A DNA stretch of 64,000 nt from Nymphaea colorata (GCF_008831285.2 NC_045139.1:35065706-35129705); one strand, 5' to 3'; shown: positions 12,461-24,895, numbered from the stretch's first letter. Notes: generated by a model from the letters alone, not told the origin. Program-made: numbers and translations.

Positions 12461-15400
12461 GGAAAACAACATATATGATTCGAATTCAATTCATTGATAT
12501 TCTTAAGTATGTTTCGGTTGATTAGAATGACACGAGATTGTGAACATATTGGCAAGAAGAATATTGCGTTTTAATGATTACGTATAACACTTAAATCTAG
12601 AAAAAAACCTTACGTTTCTAGATTCAAAAAATCAGTATGAATATGAATTAGCAATATGTTTAACTTCTTTTAAACTTGTGTTAGAACGAAGTAAAGAATA
12701 AAATGCAATTAGTTGCAGTTGAATGTACAATTGAATTTTGGAATTCTCAGTTAGATTTAAGGAAATCCAACAAATCCTTTGTTATGTAAAGATTATGAAT
12801 AGTATGTCTTATGAGAACTTGAACTAAGAATTTGATTCGAAATATGAATTTGGAACTTAGCTATTTGCCTTTCAGTTTAATAATTTGAATATTCATATAA
12901 ATCTTATAAAAATTCCGCTTCCCTTTTTTGTTTTCACTAAATGTCCCTTTCTAGTGTTTCTTCAATTTTTTTACCTTGGAAAGCGGGCAGTTAAGTCTTG
13001 TTAGTTTTTTAAAACACTAAGGGCTTGTTTGGATGGAGGGAAATGGAGGGATTGAACAATCAATCCTTTGTTTTTGTTTGATTAAGTAAAAAGAAATGAA
13101 ACAAAAAAAAAAAGTAAAAATTCTGTTTAGTTATAAAAGAAATGAAAGGAAATGAAGAGGATGCTTTAAAGTAAATTTAATCTCTTAAAAATTGAAGGGA
13201 TTTAAGGAGGAAATGAAAAGTCTATCTCTTTCTACCGTGTATACACTTGACCTGGCATGGCTCTCTCTCCCTCCCCGCCACTAGTCAAGACTCTAATGGG
13301 CGTCAGGTCTGTCTCTCTCTCCCTTCTACTGCTCGAGACTTGAACAATAATCTTCTCCGTTCAGACCATACCGACCGTCGACAGAGTCATCATCACTGCC
13401 GTTGGACAGTGCGTTGTGGTTGTTTATTATATTTCTTATACACTTATAGAATTGAATGTTAGGGGTATTATTATAAAGTAATATAAAAGAAATAATTTTC
13501 AGTTCAAAAACGAGACATCACTCTTCTTCCCTTTTCCTTTCCACATAAAGTGTAGAAATGATATATCATTCAACTGGAATGTTGTACATGCGACTATGAA
13601 GAATAACATTTAGTCAATATATATACTTTGATTGGTCTCTACTCTTTTTTCCATAAATATACCTTGATTGGTAGCGCAAGACTTATGTTGTCCGCTTTTT
13701 GCTTTTTTCCATCTTTAAATTGTTTCATTATTTTTCTCTATCACTTCACTTCTCCCTTGCGTCTTCCAGGTTTCCGCTTTCACTTTCCAAGCAAAGCAGA
13801 GCATCCCAGTGGACATTTAACATTACTTGGACCCAATCTCATCGACTTTTCACGTGTTCAACTTTCGATTTATTAATTTGTTTCAGATCTATTCAAGTAG
13901 TGGAGTCATCTTGTTTGTTTATTTTTAACCTTCCTTGATTTATTTCAAGTTAATTCTTATGGCTTTTTGAGCTAAATTTCTCATAGTTTATTGCTCAACT
14001 TTAATATTTTGAGGCCTTGTTGGATTGTCTCAGAATCCTTCATTGGTCTGATCTCAAATTCATGGCGAACTTAAAAACCATGGACATGAAATCTTCAATG
14101 ACCGATAGAGGCAAATCAGCAGGGGCAAAGCTAATTATAAAATTTATAATTTTTAAGGGGCACTAATATGTAAATGAATAACATTTTCTTGAAATATCAA
14201 TATGAAAGTAAAAAAAACAAAAAATAAATTGTGGGTCGGTCTGGCCTTCCATGCGCGTAGCTGTTCAAGTCAGACCCTCTTTGCGCCTCTTGGCCCCAAC
14301 TGAGCTGCAGTCATCCAGCACCAGGAGGCTAGCTAGGTCGACCTCATGGCACAGATGCAATTATCGAGCTTGGCAGGGGCAGTTTTGGCCCATCGGCTGC
14401 TTCTAGTGTAAAAGCAGACAGCTCAGTGCTGAAAAGTTTTTTTGGTTCCTTCTTATCCTCACGCTGATGTTATTGCAAGCATCAATTTTTTGCCAGTTGG
14501 AGATTTTGACTTTAGAAACGCCCACAATTCTGGCTACCTCAAGCTCACCATTTCCGGTAAGCCGGGTAAGGTCGAGATGTCGGTAGCTCTTTATTGGAGT
14601 TGACCCTCAAGGAATAGAAGTGAAGACCGGCAGCCTGCTAGCCCAATGCAATCCCATTAGACCAACCTCATTGACTATATCCCAATCGAAGTGAACGGTG
14701 TTTTACAGTGTTTCATTTATAGAATAATAACAAAGTGCTTCTGTTGCCATGCAGACCCTAAAGAGTCTCTTTGATTTCCAAACAACTTTATCCCCTAGTT
14801 AATTAAAATGAAATCAAAATGAGACTGTTCACTATGAGGTCGCAAGACAAATACTTTTGGATATGAAATGTTAAGAGCAAATAAGTCCAATATATGTTGC
14901 TAGGGATGTCAATTGTTCTAAATAAGTCCAATATATGCCTTGATATGATATTGTATCATGCATTTTACATGATAGAAGTGTTTTAACGACAGAAGTGCTA
15001 GTAATTACCATATGGTGCAAAGGTTAGCCACGAGTTATACATTCCTATGAATTGACACACTTTTAACACTATCTTGAGCAGCAGGGTTTTTAGTTTACTT
15101 GGTTTTAAGAAGCTTACATCGTCGTTTCTTAGTGTGAAACCCTCAATCCTCAAGTAACAGATTTGCTTCAGCTTCAAAAAAACTATAAACCAATACAACT
15201 AACCACTTTAACAACTCTTTTTATAAATTATTAAAGATATCTCACACCTTTAATATGGGACTAAAATTTTCAAAGCAGGACATTGCAATTTGCCTCTCTT
15301 AAGACACATGCATTTGTACATAGGGGACGCTAGGTCCAAGTGTTGAACTCTGGTCCGATACGATTGCAATGACATAGCCTACTGACCCACCAAGCTTATG

Positions 15401-15823
15401 AGGCCCGTGGTTCGACCGATCACAACCTGCCCCATAACAGCTTTGGTTTTAGCATAAAAAAAAACTATAAATCGGAACAACTAACTACTAACACTCCTTT
15501 TATAAGTTCTTGTCTTCTAATCTCCATTACATAACTAAATTTCTCAAAGCAGGGATTATTGATAGAGATCAACCTGCAGAATGGCCTCTTGATTTTGCAA
15601 AGATCTGTCTAATTAATGGCAGATCTGATATGTATACCCACATGACTTGATACGTAGGCTTCTTGAGGCGTTGTTTTCTTTTTTCTTGTTTCTTTTTTTC
15701 CTTTTTTTTTTTTGGTTAATATGTACACCCACCTGACCTGATAAGCCTTGTTCTGTTCTTTATTTGTTGACTCTTTCATTCGTTGCACTTGTGTGGAACT
15801 CAAACCGAATCGGCAGTCTCAAG

Positions 15824-15825
<2 letters not shown>

Positions 15826-15885
<60 letters not shown>

Positions 15886-15894
15886 TGTGTGTGT
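15826..15894. repeat. Compound microsatellite (TC)n(GT)n
   Basis: A run of CT dinucleotides from 15826 to 15868 passes directly into GT dinucleotides to 15894. Open frames across it are artefacts of the repeat. Confidence 0.97.
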
Positions 15895-16303
15895 CTCTAC
15901 TTGTCTCTTCTTGTTGTCAACGGTGTCCATTTGTTAGGTTAATCATTACAAGAAAATGTGGCAATAAGCACAATTGAAGAACCATTGGTATTGCTTAATC
16001 ACCAAAGAATGACTTAAGTTATTGAGCGTTAAAAAGCTCCCAAGGCTTCGTTATAGATGAAAAGGCAAGTTTGAAACTCACAGACCACAAAGAAATTAAT
16101 AGCCTTATTTGCAAAAAAATTTTAATAACTATGAATTTTATAGACCATTTTAGAGAAAAAATGCATCATAATCAATTCATAATTCATCATGTATGAAATC
16201 ATAAGCTAACAAAATTGGTAATCAAGCTTTAGGAAGCCCGCACTTCTGTTGGTATAACCTGCTGGGCTGGTGTTCCATGCTCGCTTACAGGGAAAGACCT
16301 GAA

Positions 16304-16876
16304 AGTATCCAATGAAGACGGTAACCCTAGTGTTTGATGATACAGATCATACTTCTTAGACCTGTTTTTTGGTAAACAATCAACCAAACCAGGGAATATT
16401 TAGGAAAGAGAAGAAAAAAAGATCACAATTTTTCTGTATTTATAGAGGAACCTTTATATACATACTTCTTTACAGTCCCAAAAAGGCAGAACCAAATCCT
16501 AGAGTTCATCTATGACCATGCCTAAGACTTGGAGCACAGGTGGTCCATCTCCAACCCATAAACCCTAAACCCTAAACACCAAACCCATAACCCATCAGCC
16601 GCCTGATGGGTTATAGGTTTGGGGTTTAGGGTTTATGGGTTGGAGACGGACCACCTGTGCTCCAAGTCCTCGTCATGGTCATAGACGAACTCAACCATCT
16701 TTAATCTCGCTCTTCCTCATTCTGTTTTTCCTTTTTGGTACTCTAAAGAAGCACAGATATTATGTACATATAGAAAGGTTTTTCAAGAAGTATAGAAAAA
16801 TTTTGATCTTTTTCTTCTTCTCTTTCCGAAAATTTCCTTGGTTTGATTCATTTTTTACCCAAATAATGGTTCAAGA
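16304..16876. mobile_element. Foldback (long inverted repeat) unit 1 with telomere-like tip
   Basis: The left arm (from about 16370, AACAATCAACCAAACCAGGG) pairs imperfectly with the right arm ending near 16865 (CCTTGGTTTGATTCATTTTT). At the centre (16550-16640) the arms become nearly perfect and consist of AACCCATAAACCCTAAACCC and its complement, separated by a few bases. The plant telomere motif CCCTAAA/TTTAGGG occurs in both. The unit begins with AAGACCTGAAAGTATCCAAT and has no coding capacity. Confidence 0.7.
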
Positions 16877-17323
16877 AAGACCTGAAAGCATCCAATGGAG
16901 TCGGTAACCCTAGTGTTTAATGGTACAAATCATACTTCTTAGACCTTTTTTTTGGTGAACAATCAACCAAACCAGGGAATTTTTTGGAAAGAGAAGAAGA
17001 AAAGATCACAATTTTTCTGTATTTCTGGAGGAACCTTTGTATACATATTATCTGTGCTTCTTTACAGTACCAAAAAGGCAGAATCAGATCCCAGAGTTCA
17101 TCCCAAAGTCCCCGTCTGGTCATAGACGAACTCAATGATTTCATCTGCTCCCTAGTGCAGAACCTATTCTCTCTGTTTTGCCTTTTTGGTACCGTAAAGA
17201 AGCGCAAATATGTACGTATAGAAAGGTTTTTCAAGAAGTGCAGAAAAATTGTGATATTTTCTTCTTCTCTTTCCGAAAAATTCCTTGGTTTGATTCATTT
17301 TTTACCCAAATAATGGTTCAAGA
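16877..17323. mobile_element. Foldback unit 2, tandem copy without telomere-like tip
   Basis: This repeats unit 1 from AAGACCTGAAAGCATCCAAT to CCCAAATAATGGTTCAAGAA, again as an imperfect inverted repeat. The tip has changed: the telomere-like block is missing, and the arms meet around 17090-17110. Together with unit 1 it looks like a tandem duplication followed by separate change. Confidence 0.65.
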
Positions 17324-17343
17324 ATTATGATTGTGTACCATAG

Positions 17344-17838
17344 TGCTGCACACGAGTCGAATCGAGCCCGAGCTTGGCCAGCTCGAGCTCGAATCAGCTA
17401 AAAAAACTCGAGCTCAAGCTCTGCTCAAACTCGGGTCAAGCTCCTTATAACAAGCTCAAGCTCAACTCGACTATACAAAATCAAGCTCGAACTCTACTCA
17501 TTTAACCCATTGAACTCGTTTAGACATTAACTCGTGTAAACATTAACTTGTATAACTCGTATAAGTGTTAACTCATGTAACTTGTTTAAGTTGTGTAACT
17601 TGTGAAAATTTGTTTTTAACCCTAAAAGTTAAAACCAGTGAACCAATTTTGGTAGTATTATATAGAATACCGGTTTGTGAGCCAAGTCGAGTTACTAAAC
17701 TCAAACTCGACTTGTTTGTCATTTTGAATATCTTTGCAAGCATGAACTCGGCTCGTTTATAAACAAGTCGAGTAAGAACAGAGTTTTTCGAGCGATTTCA
17801 AGTCGATCCCGAGCTGGCTTGACTCGTTGTGCAGCCTT
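17344..17838. mobile_element. CTCGAG-rich inverted-repeat element, most complete copy
   Basis: The left end reads TGCTGCACACGAGTCGAATC and the right end GACTCGTTGTGCAGCC, which are inverted partners. The body consists of variants of AACTCGAGCTCGACTCG and TTTATAAACAAGTCGAG. Related copies occur at 39268-39490, 46478-46801 and 49085-49402. The element is about 495 bases long with no ORF of interest, so it is a non-autonomous element. Confidence 0.65.
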
Positions 17839-18144
17839 AAATGCTGGAGTTGTCGTCTTCATTGCCGCTGTCAACTCAGCCCCAATTTTTCAGGTGCGGG
17901 CTGGCCCGAGCCTTTTTTAATGGCCCCGGTCTGGCCCGTGCCTTAATTTCATGCACTAGTGTTATGCACTTGACCAAAAGAAGAAAATGGCAGTTTTATT
18001 TTTGAAAAGTGGGTATACCTATTAATTACAAATTTAATGCAATTTTTAAGAGCCAAAAAAGTCAAAACGTATGACATAACCATTTACGAAAAAACAAGTG
18101 TAGAAGAACACAGTTGTGTACTTCAAGATTTTTATAATTCTCGC

Positions 18145-18225
18145 AAGGGCCATAGTGCAATTAGGATGGTAAGGTAACTCATGCTCAAGAGGTCAGAGGT
18201 TCGGATCTCGTGGTCACTGTTATGC
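18145..18225 (+). mobile_element. SINE-like pol III promoter segment
   Basis: TAGTGCAATTAGGATGGTAA resembles an A box region and AGAGGTTCGGATCTCG matches a B box about 35 bases further on. The arrangement fits the tRNA-derived head of a plant SINE. The rest of the element could not be delimited. Confidence 0.4.
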
Positions 18226-18229
18226 TTTG

Positions 18230-19015
18230 ATGTGTTATTTCTTTAGATTGTAAAAAATGACAAACATGATACTCAAGTTGAAGGATGTACTATAGGCTCA
18301 CTCAGACCCCTAAAAAGTGTAGAACCTTGAAAACATAAGGATATGACATTGGGGTTTTATGCTGAATGCAGTTGCCCTAAGTAAACACTAAAAAGATATT
18401 TTTATATTCAAGAGGCATACATGAGTTGGAATTTGATTTTTTATTAAAATTTATTGGATCAAATTTATAGTGTTTACATAATAGCTGATCTAAGATGCAA
18501 CCAGCTACTTGCATCTAAGTATGTGTTCTACTAGTTACTACTTGTGACCAAGGGTGAAACCGTGGAGGGAAGGGGGAGCGGCAAGGGCCCCCAACCCACC
18601 ACTAGGAAAAAAAAAAACTGCTTATATTTTTAAAAAAATTTAACTTGGCATATGTAAAACTTTTGAAAAATATTTTTCAGCCTTATACAAATTTCAAAAA
18701 TACTATTTGGTCTCTTTAAAAAAAATTCTGGCTCTATACGAGATTGTGAGGACCATGACGACTTATTGCTGCTGCTGCTGCTACTGTTGCTTAGAACGGG
18801 GATAACATGAGGTAAGCTTGTTGCTCTCGCTCTCACAAACCACTGGACTGGTTGAAGTTATAAAAAAATGTTTATATATCCTAATTGTGACCTCTTCACT
18901 ATAGATTTGGGTGAAGATGTCTTTCTTTTTCAAGACATATTTTTCAATAAAATTATATAATTATTGAGTTATTATTTCTGAGCAAATTTGAGATTTTAAA
19001 AGTTTGTTTTATCTA
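18230..19015. other. Gene-free AT-rich spacer
   Basis: Nothing is supported here except degraded AT-rich repeat sequence. The part around 18560-18740 contains an adenine run and phrases resembling other copies near 38120, 41370, 45045 and 60080. Confidence 0.5.
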
Positions 19016-19189
19016 TAAGGGCCCGTTTGATGCAAGGAAAAAATCGTCTGGCGAGCACTCTTTTTCACCTGACAATGAAACAAACGTCTTAAAATTTCAC
19101 TCGAAATACCCTAAATTTCACACGAAAAAAAGTCGGCCCTGCAAAAGCCGACTTTTTTTCGGGTGAAATTTCACCTATCGACGCCCTTA
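19016..19189. mobile_element. MITE with strong internal hairpin
   Basis: The left end is TAAGGGCCCGTTTGATGCAA and the right end, read inverted, starts GTAAGGGCGTCGAT. Inside is a perfect 15-base stem, CGAAAAAAAGTCGGC (19123-19137) with its complement at 19147-19161, and the pairing extends outward with mismatches. A related element with the same kind of hairpin lies at 37808-38018. Confidence 0.55.
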
Positions 19190-19617
19190 CCCCTCTCCTC
19201 TCTTGTTGCCTCACCTCTCTCTCGCAACCGGGTTCCTCTTCTCCCTTGCTGCATCACACTCACTCTCTCCTTCACGCCCTGCAAGGCAGGAAGCAGAGCA
19301 CCTGCGCCTTAGAGCAGCTTCCCTACGCAGCACCGACAACCAGGTCCTCCTCCCGTCTCTCTCTTTCTTCTCTGTTGTTCCATTCTCAAGCTCCCTGACC
19401 CTTGCTTTCCTTTTTTGTTTGTTTCTGCCGTAGGGAGTGAACATACTGTACCGTCAACGTTTCATTAAGCGGATAACCTCAAAGCTACAATGGCTTGTGA
19501 TTATGTGAAGGACTACGAATTTGTTGCAATATTTGATGCAGACTTCCAGCCAAATCCTGATTTTCTGAAGCAGACGATACCATATTTCAAGGTATGCGCC
19601 CTCAGCCATGTCAGGTT

Positions 19618-19622
19618 GTAAA
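19618..19622. repeat. Target site duplication GTAAA, left copy
   Basis: GTAAA directly precedes the TGTTGGG start of the left LTR, and the same five bases directly follow the right LTR at 27307-27311. Five bases is the usual length for copia elements. Confidence 0.92.
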
Positions 19623-20090
19623 TGTTGGGATTTCTCCCCTCATGCATATACAAAACCAAACGTATATACCCTAAAACAGGATCATGCTCATGCTAAATCA
19701 TTGAAATAAACAAAACCTTAAACTGAAGCGGAAGCGTACCTGAATCCATCTGAATTGCACAGACAGTAGATCGCGGTAGGATCTTCGAGGGTACGTGCGG
19801 TGCGCATGAGGACTCTCTCAAATGGGAAAGAGAAAACCCTAGAAACCAAAAGCAACTGTTCGCACGACTCCAGGGACCACTACCATTATATAATGAGAAC
19901 AATTATGGATTCGACTCATCAAAGAGTCTATAATTACGTACTGGTATCTATACATTTCAAAATTACCCCATACCATCTAAAATGATGTAATATCCCAAAA
20001 TGCAATCACTTAAGCGGATATTTACGTTAAGACAACCATAATGTCTGAAATTCCTCATAGACATATGTTGGCCCACCAAATGATCTTACA
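19623..20090 (-). repeat. Left LTR (3' LTR of the copia element)
   Basis: This 468-base LTR runs from TGTTGGGATTTCTCCCCTCA to AATGATCTTACA. The adjoining sequence, read on the minus strand, is AAGTGGGAGAT, a purine-rich polypurine tract at the expected place. Confidence 0.93.
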
Positions 20091-20489
20091 ATCTCCCACT
20101 TGAGCCAAATATGTCTTTATACATTCAGACATTACATAAAACCTTAAGAGCTCATAACTGCTATCTTATTAAACGTCATTTTCACCAATCTCGTCCATGA
20201 TCATATCAACACAGAACCAAAGCGGTTTTCACTATATCAAAATTAGCTAAACCTTCAATGATCACAAATGTTAACATAATCAATGACATAGATCTGATAT
20301 GGATGTATAGCATGAGAATTACATGTAATGTGATTACAACATGTCTATTCTCAACTGGTCCAACTTTAAAACCTTATGGAGATCAAAAACACAAACACAT
20401 AAACACAGAATGGAACCAAAGAACTTTAAATTTTATTCTACAGAAAACTGAATATGTGTCCATACATAAGAGCAAACAAAATATAAACT

Positions 20490-20980
20490 CCCACTAAACC
20501 AGCACATCATCCAAGGATAACACCCCCATACGAACAACATGTTCGGGAAAGACCTAAAGTGTTAAACCCTTAGTAAGCGGATCCGCAATCATTGAGTTTG
20601 TCCCAATATGCTCTAGACATCTGACCATTATGTATCCTCTCTTTAACAGCCCAAAAACTTAATGTCGATGTGCTTCGACCTTGACAAACTGTGGCTGTTA
20701 TTAGAGTACATGACTGCTGAATTATTGTCACACAATAACCTTAGTGGTCTTTCTACACCATACATAATGCGCAGCCCCGTGACAAAATTCCGCAATCATA
20801 AAACATGATTGGATGCCTCATAACATGCTATGCTACTGTCTTGGCACCCAGCAAAGTCAGAATCTGAATACCCAATGATCTCCTACTGGTCTGACTTCCT
20901 GTATGTGAGCATAAAACCTTTTGTTCTTTGTAAGTCCCTCAATACCCTTTTGGTTGCTTTCTAACGATCCATACCAGGAT
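20490..20980 (-). pseudogene. Copia RNase H region, degenerate
   Basis: In minus-strand translation across several frames there are recognisable phrases of the copia RNase H domain, such as VKVEAH near 20670. Stops and frameshifts interrupt it. It lies directly downstream of the reverse-transcriptase remnant. Confidence 0.55.
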
Positions 20981-20983
20981 CAC

Positions 20984-21439
20984 TTAAGTATCTGCATAAC
21001 ATTCTAACGATAAATGCAATATCCAGATGAGTACAAACCTGAGCATAAGGCTTCCCACAACAGACGAATAGGGAATCTTTTCCATTTCCTTAGATTCGAT
21101 TTCACTTTTAGGGCACTGTTTGAGATAAAACTTGTCTCCTTTAGCAACTGGAGTATTTTCTGGTTTATAATCATTCATGCCATATCGCTGAAGCACCTTA
21201 TCAATGTAGGCCTTTTGTGATAATCCAAGAATACCTCGAGAATGATCTCGAAATATTTGGATCCCTAATACAAAAGATGCACAATCAAGATCCTTCATGT
21301 CAAACTTTGTTGACAAGAAATTCTTAGTTTCATGCAATATGTCTACATCATTACTTGCTAGCAATATATCAACGACATATAAAACCAGAAAGATAAATTT
21401 GCCCCCACTGAACTTTTGGTATACACATTGATCAACCAT
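20984..21439 (-). pseudogene. Copia reverse transcriptase fragment with mutated catalytic motif
   Basis: The 151-codon open frame contains FLVLYVVDILLASND, KFDMKDLDCASFVLGIQI, GILGLSQKAYIDKVLQRYGM and PYSSVVGSLM, the end of the copia reverse-transcriptase domain in normal order. The catalytic YVDD box reads YVVD, so one of the two metal-binding aspartates is lost. Upstream fingers and palm sequence is missing. An active enzyme is not possible. Confidence 0.88.
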
Positions 21440-21689
21440 ATTAGTTTCGAAACCAAATGAAACTATAACTTGATGAAGTTTGTAATACCATTGACTGAAA
21501 AACTTGCTTTAGTCCATATATGGATTTCCTTAGTGACACCTCTACTTAATTTTCTTGAAGTTGTTGAGTTTGTTCTTCAGTATGGAGATCGACATCATTG
21601 CCTTCTTCTGAATAGAGTGGACTCAGGTCCCTTTTCAAAAGCAATGTTGATAACCTGATCACCTCTCAAACTCAATATCCTCAAAGAAA

Positions 21690-22167
21690 TGGGTGTTTCT
21701 CGTTTAAAAGAAAGACTTACTGGATGGATTATAAAAACTTATAACCCCATAATGTTTGTTCATTTTCTCTTTATGCATTCAATGCAAACATTAAAGTCTG
21801 CAAAATCAAGGGACTCAAGAATTCCTTTTAACATAAGCCTTTATATTCTCTTTTCAGAGATATGTCCTAAACGTCAATGCCATAACATAGCAGAATTCTC
21901 TTTGGTTAATTTTCTTTTAGTACCATTAAACGTAACATGCAAGGTTTCATTATATGAAGCAACCGTATCAAGCAAATAAAGGTTATCGCTACTAGACAAA
22001 GAACCAGTGGCAATCAAATTTGAGTGCAGAAACAACTTAAATTTACTTCCTCCAAATGAACAATAATAACCAAATTTGTTTAGTAATGAAATAACAACCA
22101 AATTCCGTCTAAAAGACGGCATTACATAAGTTTCTATCAAATTCAAATAACAACCAGTCTTTAACAA
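21690..22167 (-). pseudogene. Copia GAG-pre-integrase region, truncated before the integrase core
   Basis: Minus-strand translation gives PSFRRNLVVISLLNKFGYYC and NLYLLDTVASYNETLHV, then SAMLWH and LGHISEK, the conserved stretch before integrase. Past 21750 the frame has stops. The DDE integrase core is absent, because only a few hundred bases separate this point from the reverse-transcriptase remnant. Confidence 0.75.
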
Positions 22168-22598
22168 TAACTCAAAAAATCTGATATGGCTTCAATCTTC
22201 GCTTTCATGTCATCGCCCTCATAGATGAATCTTTCAGCATCAATTGGCGTCCGACAATTTAGGCAGCCCTGCACGGAGACACTTATGTGAGTAATAGCAA
22301 TCGAATCTACCCACAAGTGCCTTGGTACTGAAATTAAATTAACCTCAGAACAAACCAAAGTAAGAATCGTACCTTTCTTTTCACGCCATGCGTGATACTT
22401 AGTACAATCCTTTTTCATATGATTTTCATCCTTGCAAAAGAAGCAGTTTGATTTGCCTTCCTTATGCTTCTTTTGTTTCTTGATGGATGCGTGATCAACT
22501 GCAACTTTCTTAATAGCCTTTCTTTTCTTACTTTTAGGCATAATAGACAAGTGAGCACTTTCTATCCTATCATGCTTCAATCTCTCCTCTTCTTCCAC
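22161..22598 (-). pseudogene. Copia gag C-terminus with zinc knuckle and protease-like start
   Basis: The frame contains a basic region (KSKKRKAIKK) and a CCHC zinc knuckle, CFFCKDENHMKKDC, which binds genomic RNA. It is followed by VPRHLWVDSIAITHISVS, the start of the aspartic protease. The expected DSGAT active site reads DSIAI, so the protease is likely inactive. Confidence 0.8.
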
Positions 22599-22851
22599 AC
22601 AGTGTGAAATGAGCTCATTAAGAGTTCATTTCTCCTTCTAACAGTTATAACTAACTTTAAACTGTCCAAACTGTGGTGGAAGAGAAAGAAGAACCATATG
22701 TACTATAAAGTCTTCGGATAACCTCAGACCTAACGCCTGTAATTTTGAAGCAAGATGAGACATTTCCATAATGTGCTCCGTATGTTCCCCTTACTTTTAT
22801 ACTTCAGCGTCACAAGTTTACTCAAAAAGTGCTTGTTTCAGCCTTTTCATT

Positions 22852-23291
22852 TTAAGCAAAACGTTTTTCAATCTCTTCAAAGAACGCCTTGGCACTAGCC
22901 TTTTCAGTAATAGAGCCCCTAAAATTTTTTGGGATTGATCTCTTCATGATCATTAGACACATGCGGTTTGAGTGTTCCCACCGTTCAAAGTACCGCTTAT
23001 CCTCATGGGAACTTTCATCTGTTGGATGAGGTGGGCACGACTCCCTAAATGTAAGGTCTAGATCCATACAACCCAGAACAATCATGACTGTTTCTTAAAA
23101 TTCGAACCATTTAACTCAGGAATAGTGCTCAAATTTGCAGATATCATGAAAGCAGAACTCACTATACAAAGAACAAAACAAAGCATGCTCACAATCAATA
23201 CATGTACAAAGTTGAAATAACAAATATAAATGAATTTAAACACAATGGCCCAAAACCCATCACAAGGTACCGGTGCAACGCTAATATCCAA
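22852..23291 (-). pseudogene. Copia gag, copy A
   Basis: Two overlapping frames give ISANLSTIPELNGSNFK and then MIVLGCMDLDLTFRESCPP to EEIEKRFA, the UBN2-type gag of copia elements. A frameshift at about 23085-23110 corresponds to sequence (KDWKETV) that is intact in copy B. Confidence 0.8.
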
Positions 23292-23819
23292 TCTTTGGAT
23301 TGAAATATTAACTGCAAGTAGTATTCTTGGTCAACAATGAATATAGATAATTAACCCTGTCAAACATCGAGCTTATCTTTGGATTGACTCGTTATTCACA
23401 TGGAAACCTAAAAAATTATTACATATTCATTGCCCTGTATACTTAAACCTGACTAAGCAACAATCCTCCTTTGGGTTGATCATTACCCGCATGGTTTAAG
23501 TATACTATCAATTAATGTTCAAAATAGGCAAATTCGTACAACAGAGGTCACTTTAACGACATAAAGTACAAACGTACTCATCTCGAACAACAGACATAGC
23601 CAAAGTTCAAATTCACATTCCAAACATTCATCTAAAGTACACCCACAAATTAACAACATGCAAAACATAATGCATAAACCAAATTACATACAAAATTTTC
23701 CCTACATTAAATCTAAAACCAAATGATTCAATGATGTAACACATACAAAATTGCCTTACATTGAATCCAAAACCAAATGATTCAATGATATGGGCTCAAA
23801 AGAGTCCAAAATTTCAGGA

Positions 23820-24190
23820 ACCGGTACCATAATTATGTTTAAATGGGTCAAGAACCACTGAATCGGCCTTAAAATGGCCCGTATCAGTCTTAAACCACAA
23901 CAAAAACACCCACATAGCCCTAAACAGGACTGAACCGGTCCAAAAATTGGACGAACCGTTCAAAATTAGACCGTATCGGTTCCAAAACCCAATGAACCGG
24001 TTAAAAATGGCAAAAATAGGTTCTAAAACTGAATGAACCGGCCTAAAAAACCCTGAATCGGTTCCAAAAGTGTGAACCAGTTCTAAAAGGGTTCAAACCG
24101 GTCTGAAAATCAATTGAACCAGTTTAGAAAAGATCTGAATCGGTCCCCAAAAGGTCCGAACCGGTTTTAAACTTAAATGAACCGGTCCCA
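23820..24190. repeat. Degenerate short-period repeat with GAACCGGTYYAAAA motif
   Basis: AACCGGTT/GAACCGG followed by an A-rich spacer recurs roughly every 20-30 bases with variation. It lies in the leader of the copia element, in the part that is mostly deleted from copy B. Confidence 0.6.
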
Positions 24191-24895
24191 TATAAATTTA
24201 AACCATATGGATACGGGACGGGTCCGACAGGACCAGACCCGTATCCGAAAAGCGATAGCGGAGCGCGGGCGGGCGAAAGAATTTTTTTTATCAATCCTTA
24301 TGGATCCGAGTCGGGGTGTCCTAACCCGGCCCGGGTCCAACCCGCTGCCTCCCGCTTGACGGCTCGGGCGTCTCCTCCACCGCTCGCCTGCCGAATGGCA
24401 GGCGGGAGATGAAGCTCCACCGGCAGGCCACCCAACTCCGTGGGTAGTCACCGGCGGGTGCTGCCGGCCGTTGCCGGCCGCGATGGCGGGCCGACGCCCG
24501 CCGGAAACCGACAGAAACGACCGGTTTCTGCTTCGATTTTCGCCCCCTTTTTCTCTGTTTTGAGAACGGTTAAAAACGGCAGTCGATGGCAACGAAGGCC
24601 ACCGGCGACGTTGGGTGGGCGCCGGCTGGTCCAACGGGCCCGTCCGGCGACAGCAATGTCGCCGGCGGTCGCCCTTCGCCGGCCGTCACACCTCCCAACT
24701 GTCGCTCCTCACTGCGTACTCCTCCCTGTGCCCCTTTTCCCTTTTCTTCATCTTGCGTGGCTGCGACAGACGCAGGGGAACCACCAACGGGCCGCTGGCG
24801 GGTCGCGCCAGGATGGCCGGCAGACGGCTATCGCCTTTCGGCAACGGTTGCCTGCCGAAAACTAGCCGTCCCTTCGCCATACTTCCCTGTGCCTC

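Larger units (their letters stand above)
11715..16230. other. Gene-free AT-rich spacer
   Basis: Apart from the promoter of the histidine-phosphatase gene next to 11715, no coding sequence is supported. The stretch contains a dispersed GATTCGGATT-type repeat (12145-12460), a lone MITE-like end AAGGGCTTGTTTGGATGGAG at 13019, a SINE-like B box near 15410 and a microsatellite at 15826. Short open frames here lie in low-complexity sequence. Confidence 0.6.
22496..24895 (-). repeat. Internal duplication of the copia element, copy A (gag plus leader)
   Basis: This block starts at AACTGCAACTTTCTTAATAG and ends at ACTTCCCTGTGCC. It is repeated as copy B (24917-26690) in the same orientation. Copy A keeps about 620 bases of leader (roughly 23907-24530) that copy B lacks. 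It contains gag (22852-23291 with frame breaks) and a GC-rich leader segment. Confidence 0.85.

Noticed and set aside
13019-13560. Possible full MITE starting AAGGGCTTGTTTGGATGGAG
   Set aside because: Only the left end is convincing; no inverted partner was found within about 600 bases, so no element was called.
15748-15977. Open frames encoding SLSLSL and VCVCVC runs
   Set aside because: They are produced by the TC/GT microsatellite.
16550-16640. Interstitial telomere
   Set aside because: Only a few CCCTAAA units are present and they face each other as part of an inverted repeat, so this is not a telomere array.
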